This document shows positions 17,101-20,998 of a DNA stretch of 20,998 nucleotides, piece after piece. Each line of letters opens with the position of its first letter. Position 1 is the stretch's first letter. The position numbers and the translations under genes were made by a program. Where the stretch lies: contig NW_014577531.1 of assembly GCF_000485595.1 (NCBI RefSeq), positions 119,187 to 140,184 on the forward strand. Direction: 5' to 3'. The notes beneath the pieces were generated by a model. That model searched no databases. It had not been told where the DNA came from and saw nothing but the letters and a program-made list of their open reading frames with translations. The DNA comes from Priapulus caudatus. Lineage: Eukaryota > Priapulida > Priapulimorpha > Priapulimorphida > Priapulidae.

Positions 17101-19166
17101 CAATGCTCAATTTTGAACGATTGCTAAGTTTTCGCAGCATTACTAGAACGATCTAGACTCATGACGTTTAGACGATCTAGACGTTTAAACTCATGTAAGA
17201 CATTAAGACAATTACCTGTTTGCATCAATCAGGGTTTCTCTGCTATCTGTCCCATCACTTCCATACTTTAAGAAATCCGCTAGGCCACAATTTATCAGCA
17301 AGTACTGATATAATACACTAAGAACCAATGCGAAAATCCCACTCATTTTAGGGGGTAGTATGAGGAATATTCCTGCACATGCAATCTGAAACCAGAACAC
17401 ATAAATCATTTAGTATATTTGCACACAAAAATTGAATTACATTTTTGAAAAACTACACATATATTGTGAAACAATTAACATAGATAAGTACTCTTTTTTT
17501 TTTATCCCACTTGAATAATTTGCAGCACTTTCGGTAATTTTCCAGTGCAATTCTCTACGTACCAGCAATATATCATGACATTCTTTCACATTCTCTACTT
17601 TTTTTCACGACAGACAGACAGGCTTAATTTTTTCGCATAGATCTACCTTGACAACCGAAAGCGTGAGAAAAAAATTCCAGTGCACTCCATACTCGGTGAC
17701 GTGCTCGTGGTAGCCGATGGTCTTTATGGCTATTAGTCGGGCAAGCCCCAGCATCAGTAACGGAATGCTAGACTTTGCTGCTTTCACTAAAGAAGCACAT
17801 GGGCTGCCCCTGTAATAAAAACAAAACAAAATATCCTTACAGAGATAATATTAACAGGATCACACATCACGAAAACATTTCGATTAAGTCAACAATTCAA
17901 GCAATAAAATTCTTATATAAATGTATTTTTTAACAAAAAGAGCCAGCATGAATGATGGACAACAAAGTGACTATAGATGCTGAAATATTGAGATTGAATT
18001 CGTCTACCTCTTAGCTGGCCTTGCTACTTCAGTCGCCTCTGAGCACACGATTGCGTGGCTGATGATGAAACCACCAACACCGTGGTCCATCAGTCCTGTA
18101 CCATACACCTCGGTCTTGCCAAAACGCCCTGGGAAAATGGCAAAGTCATATGCCAGAATGGCAATGGCACTGCCAAGGTTGACGGCAGCTCTGGACCAAC
18201 AGATGTAGGCTCGCCTTCCCTATAGAGGGGATATTATATATTATTTAAATCGCTCAGTAGTTGTGAACAATTATGAATGGCTACACAAAACCAAAACCCA
18301 TTGTCAGTTTTCGAGAGCCTACAAGTTTGTTTAGCATCTCAAAAAAAGCACCATTTTCAAGTTAAAAAACAGCAAGAAACAATCAAACGAACCCGGGAAT
18401 AACCACGCAGCTTCTAGCACACGCAAACACATCATAGCGGACCTTCATGTCCAAGAGCATCATGTGTTTCCATCGCGGCGTCACTTCCGACTTCGCTCGC
18501 TCCTTCCGGCCGTCTCCCCGGTCACGCCTCTCCGTTCTGCGACTCACCACGGCGTCCCCAAACACGAGCAGGCCGACGCACGCACACACAAACGACGTCA
18601 GCGCTCCTTCCAGGTGGTCGGCAAACATCGTGCAGCACAGGAGAGGTGGCAGCACCAGGCAGAAGAATGCCACCGCGAATCTGACGCTGCGAACGTAGAC
18701 GCTCAGATGAGATGACCGTATAAACGATCGCAGGTAATCACATACACGGAGACTAGCTGTAAGCCGGGCCACGCTGTTTTAGTAACGGGAACTTATCTGT
18801 CCAACAGGTGGTTAGTCCTCATATGTTAATGCTAGAAAATACTCGTGACTCTAAAAGACTAGAACGAAAGTTATACCAAATTTAACAAAATTTTTCAAAG
18901 AATTCAATGTCCAATTTACATTTACATGTGAGATAAGTCACCTAAAATTTAAAAGCGGTCTATTTTTATTACGCAGTTTACCTTGTCTGGATAGTTGTGT
19001 TGACTCTGCTACCATTGCAGAACCAGGGGATTAACAATGCACAAAGCAGCGTTCCAATGGGAACCGATGCAAATACGAGATTATTTTCGTATACGGTTGT
19101 CCCATTGCGTTTGCTCACGTATTCCTCACGCAGCTTCGTGTAACTGGCGTTCCCAAACGTCGACAT
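10918..19166 (-). CDS. PIGW: PIGW, GPI-inositol acyltransferase (complete, 9 coding exons)
   Basis: Adds an acyl chain to the inositol of glucosaminyl-phosphatidylinositol, an early step of GPI-anchor synthesis, in the ER membrane (yeast Gwt1). Exons: 19166-18982, 18686-18443, 18219-18008, 17809-17647, 17385-17216, 16833-16753, 14117-13976, 11582-11465 and 11144-10918. Together they give 1,542 nt, 513 codons plus TAG, with every phase matching. Recognisable blocks are [12 protein letters not shown] near the N-terminus, [37 protein letters not shown] (about 245-261), YGSDGTDSR with [26 protein letters not shown] and [19 protein letters not shown] near the C-terminus. The protein is mostly hydrophobic with many membrane segments. 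Human PIGW is about 504 residues in a single coding exon (memory), so the eight introns are a lineage difference. Introns 6 and 7 are inflated by mobile elements. Confidence 0.95.
11465..11582 (-). CDS. PIGW: PIGW coding exon 8
   Basis: Acceptor GTTACAACAG|TGT and donor GGCACAG|GTGTGT. It encodes [20 protein letters not shown] and then [19 protein letters not shown], a membrane segment plus a loop that fits between the conserved MANLAFVVW and AINRNG blocks. Phase 0 in and phase 1 out match both neighbours. Sequence identity is low, so the call rests on position, phase, length and hydrophobicity. Confidence 0.8.
11597..11651. repeat. 55-bp alternating purine-pyrimidine run with CACACACGTGCG units
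   Basis: Three 12-bp CACACACGTGCG-type units sit in a run of strictly alternating purine and pyrimidine, a sequence class prone to Z-DNA. It lies in PIGW intron 7 and ends 15 nt from the exon 8 boundary, in the place of a normal polypyrimidine tract. Confidence 0.9.
11770..12344. repeat. dispersed repeat A, copy 2
   Basis: Direct copy of 7942-8513, inside PIGW intron 7. A plus-strand frame of 93 codons (11781-12062) is open here but broken in copy 1. It has no recognised domain, so I do not call it a gene. Confidence 0.93.
12345..12584. other. spacer between repeats A and B in PIGW intron 7
   Basis: No gene seen. It contains a perfect 11-bp hairpin, CATTTTTATGG at 12462-12472 and CCATAAAAATG at 12487-12497, with a 14-nt loop. 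Confidence 0.7.
12585..13015 (+). repeat. dispersed repeat B, copy 2
   Basis: Shares blocks with 8814-9575, including TGACCT arrays at 12585-12604 and 12828-12842. It ends with the hairpin CATCTGAC-TAT-GTCAGATG (12985-13003), then AGCT and an A-run. The hairpin plus A-run looks like the 3' end of a mobile element, but its class is not clear. Confidence 0.85.
12943..13806. repeat. repeat C, copy 1 (about 0.86 kb)
   Basis: Matches 20144-20998 in direct orientation, starting within the 3' end of repeat B. By eye the identity is well over 90 percent, with many single-base indels. It carries the perfect 16-bp palindrome CTCGCGGTACCGCGAG at 13681-13696. It lies in PIGW intron 7. No conserved reading frame. 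Confidence 0.95.
13976..14117 (-). CDS. PIGW: PIGW coding exon 7
   Basis: Acceptor TGTCTGCAG|ACAG and donor GGACC|GTAAGT. It encodes [20 protein letters not shown], then [19 protein letters not shown], nearly identical to the human VEAVSRRMANLAF block. It ends phase 0. Confidence 0.93.
14769..14929. repeat. 161-bp direct repeat inside the hAT-like element, copy 1
   Basis: Nearly identical to 15162-15321; both start GTTTGCAATCGCTGTTGC and end TTAATATATAA. A second block (about 14645-14720 and 15313-15390, with GATATGCACAGAC and GTCAAATAGAACAG) precedes this copy but follows the other. Confidence 0.93.
15162..15321. repeat. direct repeat inside the hAT-like element, copy 2
   Basis: Copy of 14769-14929 with about one indel and one substitution. 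It is followed rather than preceded by the GATATGCACAGAC block. Confidence 0.93.
15397..15489. mobile_element. 93-bp palindromic element, same ends but different core (copy 2)
   Basis: It begins TAGCTCTAGAACTATAGCC and ends GCTCTAGAGCTA, like the element at 7850-7933, but its core is a different GC-rich palindrome (CGCTCCGCCGCAGG against CCTGCGGCGGAGCG). It is inserted within the hAT-like element in PIGW intron 6. Confidence 0.75.
15490..15830 (-). pseudogene. possible transposase remnant in the hAT-like element
   Basis: An open minus-strand frame contains [32 protein letters not shown] and an acidic DSDDSESES tail. Its position inside hAT-type ends suggests a transposon-encoded remnant. The resemblance is weak, no catalytic region is present, and the last part of the frame runs into the palindromic insertion. 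Treat as tentative. Confidence 0.3.
16244..16270. repeat. GTGGATAACGCTA tandem duplication
   Basis: Two adjacent copies of a 13-bp unit plus a partial third, near the right end of the hAT-like element. Confidence 0.85.
16753..16833 (-). CDS. PIGW: PIGW coding exon 6 (GC donor)
   Basis: Acceptor TCTATTACAG|G. It encodes [20 protein letters not shown], then RILMKP, matching human [20 protein letters not shown]. The donor that keeps frame with exon 7 is CCCAG|GCAAGT, a GC-type donor with otherwise perfect consensus. The only nearby GT (TTGG|GTAGGA) would break the frame. Confidence 0.88.
17216..17385 (-). CDS. PIGW: PIGW coding exon 5
   Basis: Acceptor GGTTTCAG|ATT and donor AACAG|GTAATT. It encodes a hydrophobic segment ([17 protein letters not shown]), then [18 protein letters not shown]. 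The YG-DG--SR motif matches human LYGTDGSGTR. Confidence 0.93.
17647..17809 (-). CDS. PIGW: PIGW coding exon 4
   Basis: Acceptor TTATTACAG|G and donor GTCAAG|GTAGAT. It contains [17 protein letters not shown] and the family signature [14 protein letters not shown], the most conserved stretch of the enzyme and probably part of the active-site region. Confidence 0.95.
18008..18219 (-). CDS. PIGW: PIGW coding exon 3
   Basis: Acceptor CTCTATAG|GGA and donor AAGAG|GTAGAC. It encodes [20 protein letters not shown], then [20 protein letters not shown] and [18 protein letters not shown], a strongly conserved PIGW/Gwt1 block. Confidence 0.93.
18443..18686 (-). CDS. PIGW: PIGW coding exon 2
   Basis: Acceptor GTTCGCAG|C. 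It encodes two membrane segments ([18 protein letters not shown] and [15 protein letters not shown]), then a basic hydrophilic loop ([20 protein letters not shown]) ending at LLDMK. The donor AAG|GTCCGC is weak. A consensus donor GTG|GTGAGT at 18548/18547 is also in phase 0 and would drop 35 loop residues. The longer form gives the family-typical total length, so I chose it. Confidence 0.72.
18982..19166 (-). CDS. PIGW: PIGW coding exon 1
   Basis: ATG at 19166-19164. The TAG just upstream is also the end of a plausible acceptor (ATATCTCTCTAG|ATG), so a 5' UTR intron may end right at the start codon. The exon encodes [20 protein letters not shown] and then the conserved NGTTVYE, followed by the first hydrophobic stretch. 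Donor ACAAG|GTAAAC, phase 2. Confidence 0.88.
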
Positions 19167-19276
19167 CTAGAGAGATATGTTTATTTAGCACCACCTTATG
19201 CAATCAATAGGCTCAATACACCCCTCGTACAAATTTAATATAGATGGAAATGCCAATGGCAATGCCAATGCAGTGG
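19167..19276. other. sequence upstream of the PIGW start
   Basis: Probable 5' UTR intron or promoter-proximal sequence. CCAATGCA/GCAATG units repeat at about 19250-19271. No clear core promoter was found. Confidence 0.4.
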
Positions 19277-19279
19277 GGT

Positions 19280-19499
19280 AAGACTAATCCCCGGGCACTC
19301 TGTGAGGGTGAGCCCACAGTGTAGGGGTGGTCGGGTAGGGTAGGCCTAACTCTAACCTAGCTCTAGTACTATAGCCCGCTTACATTAACTGCTGCCAGCG
19401 GCAGTTAATGTAAGCGGGCTATAGTACTAGAGCTAACTCTAACCCTAACCCTAATCCTAACCTAACAGAGTGCCCGGACAGAGTGCTCGGGGAGTAGTC
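19280..19499. mobile_element. 220-bp terminal-inverted-repeat element
   Basis: AAGACTAATCCCCGGGCACT at the left is complementary, with about two mismatches over 23-24 bp, to AGTGCTCGGGGAGTAGTCTT at the right. The arms continue inward as degenerate TTAGGG/CCCTAA-like tracts. CCAATGCAG occurs just outside both ends. The 78-bp palindrome at 19358-19435 is nested inside. Confidence 0.75.
19358..19435. mobile_element. 78-bp palindromic element (copy 3)
   Basis: Same arms as 7850-7933 (TAGCTCTAGTACTATAGCCC inward from each end) with a core six bases shorter and TA at both ends. It is nested within the 19280-19499 element, between CTCTAACC-type tracts. Confidence 0.85.
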
Positions 19500-19598
19500 T
19501 TTTCCAATGCAGGGGTCTAGTGGTAGTGCGAGTGTTTGCGCCTACGAGTCCTACGTACGAGTCCGTAACGTAATACGAGTACATAGTACGAGTAAGTA

Positions 19599-19700
19599 TA
19601 GCTCTAGTACTAGAGCCCGCGTACAGTTGCCGCTGGCTATAGTATGTAAGCCAGCGGCAGTTAATGTAAGCGGGCTATAGTACTAGCTACTACTAGAGCT
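19599..19700. mobile_element. 102-bp rearranged palindromic element (copy 4)
   Basis: The left arm TAGCTCTAGTACTAGAGCCC and right arm GGGCTATAGTACTAG match the family. The inner stem CCGCTGGCT / AGCCAGCGG surrounds an AT-rich loop, and the right end has an extra CTACTACTAGAGCT. Confidence 0.7.
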
Positions 19701-19721
19701 GGAGTACCGTTAGACCGAATA

Positions 19722-20094
19722 ATTCTGTCCCATATAAGGCCAAACAAAAAAATAGGTGTGTTTCCGGTCGACCGACTGTCCCTAGATTATTAGGGCCGAC
19801 CCAAAAAAAATTTTCAAAAAAAAAAGAAAAGATTTTTTATTTGAAATCTGACAGACAAAACTTGAGATTTTTTACTACAAACACGTTCTGGACTTGCTTA
19901 CTAACTTATCCCTACCTATACACCACTTTATAGCATGCATCAGAGTGATATTAGGAACCGAAGAATAAAAAAATAAAAAATAAAAAATATAAAAAATCCC
20001 TACCTACCTACCCTACTTTTGTTTTCGATGCAATAGGAATTTTTTGTTTGGCCTAACCTTTTTTATATTTTGGTGAGGGTTATTGGGACAGAAT
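19722..20094. mobile_element. about 373-bp MITE-like element with unequal inverted arms
   Basis: ATTCTGTCCCA (19722-19732) pairs with TGGGACAGAAT (20084-20094), and AGGCCAAACAAAAAA (from 19737) pairs with TTTTTTGTTTGGCCT (to 20054). The right arm carries about 25 extra bases between the two blocks. The AT-rich interior has no coding capacity. Confidence 0.72.
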
Positions 20095-20119
20095 GGGGCT
20101 CATTGAAATTTCGTGAGAT

Positions 20120-20138
20120 CGCATGCAAAATGCATGCG
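20120..20138. repeat. CGCATGCA-AAA-TGCATGCG inverted repeat
   Basis: A perfect 8-bp inverted repeat with a 3-bp spacer, lying six bases before the start of repeat C copy 2. Confidence 0.9.
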
Positions 20139-20143
20139 CTGCA

Positions 20144-20998
20144 GACGCTCGCACGGACGGACGATCATGCGATTCTACAAGCTGCATCTGACTATGTCAG
20201 ATGAGCTAAAAAAGCATATAATATTTATTGATTTATCCTGGGCAAGTTACATGAAAATATATTCAAAAATGTGACTGATTATAAAATGAGATACAGTTCG
20301 ATCATCATTTAGCACTTTGTTCTTCACTCCTCTGAGTCTCTGACAGTTCGTGTTATAGCACTTGCATTAACCAGCATACATTATTTTAGACCTGTTAAAA
20401 CGATCATTGCGAGAATTTTGCTCAGAAAAACTAAATATAGCTGAATATAATCTCACCTGACAGCGAAAATATCACTGATTACACCAACATTCAAAACACC
20501 AATATTTTATGCAGTTATAGCATAGAAAAATTGATTTGACCACATCATACCAGCAATACATTTTTTCGAGTCCGGACTTTCAAAAATCACAAATGGCGTC
20601 TCAAACAAGCAAACATAATTAAAACAAAGGGGCATCTATTTGTGTGTGATAAGTATTCTCGCTGGCCGTACGCAACGAGGCGCAGCGGAGAGTGTGTGAG
20701 CGGGTGAGCACAAATCAAACAACTTTTGAAGACTAATATTTATGAGGTTGCAACTTACACTCCTATTTGTGTTAGTACTGTTACGCTACTAATTACTATG
20801 CACCTCTGTGTTTACATCTGACCAAAAATATCTCCGGTGCAATTTTTGCATTACTGCACCCTTGTTGACGTCTCGCGGTACCGCGAGAAAGTGCGAGACA
20901 TGACAGCGAAAATCAACAAGAGAACGCAAAATTGTAATCTTGCATGATTTAGTCTTTGCATGAGCTTCTAACACATTTTATTGTTATTTGAAACAATT
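20144..20998. repeat. repeat C, copy 2 (runs to the window end)
   Basis: Direct copy of 12943-13806, including the repeat B 3' hairpin (20185-20203) and the 16-bp palindrome at 20872-20887. The match is still continuing at the last base, so the duplication probably extends beyond the window. Confidence 0.95.

Noticed and set aside
18447-18715. Plus-strand open frames opposite PIGW exon 2
   Set aside because: Antisense shadows of the GC-rich exon; the minus strand carries the conserved protein.

Overview
This is a nuclear genomic window from an animal, most likely an invertebrate. It has spliced genes with consensus GT-AG introns, metazoan protein families, abundant microsatellites, degenerate TTAGGG-like tracts and many small transposable elements. 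I could not identify the species. There are no rRNA, tRNA, CRISPR or bacterial operon features.

Two protein genes were reconstructed, both on the minus strand. (1) An IPP-like BTB-BACK-Kelch gene (7477 down to 2714, running off the left edge) has seven recognisable coding exons, including a 74-nt first exon with the start codon at 7477. About 20 residues of the BTB domain, expected between 6818 and 5921, were not found. (2) A complete PIGW gene (GPI-inositol acyltransferase) runs from 19166 down to 10918 in nine coding exons. All splice phases agree, giving a 513-residue protein; human PIGW is about 504 residues by memory. One PIGW intron appears to be GC-AG, and exon 2 has two in-phase donors.

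Layout: 1-2713 has no recognised gene and lies at least partly in the IPP-like gene's eighth intron, with GA and GT microsatellites. 2714-7477 is the IPP-like gene, with CAG/CTG, GA and CA simple repeats in its introns. 7478-10848 is an intergenic stretch filled by a palindromic element and dispersed repeats A and B. 10849-19166 is PIGW; its two large introns are large because of a 2,045-bp hAT-like element (intron 6) and repeats A, B and C (intron 7). 19167-20998 holds nested inverted-repeat elements and a second copy of repeat C.

The two genes have no obvious functional link: one is a probable ubiquitin-ligase adaptor or actin-associated Kelch protein, the other an ER membrane enzyme of GPI-anchor synthesis. 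I found no new multi-gene system. The most unusual items are a family of short near-perfect palindromes with shared ends and different cores, a 450-nt IPP intron made of simple repeats that is in frame and stop-free, and direct repeats that bracket the two halves of PIGW. Comparisons with human proteins are from memory, not from a search.
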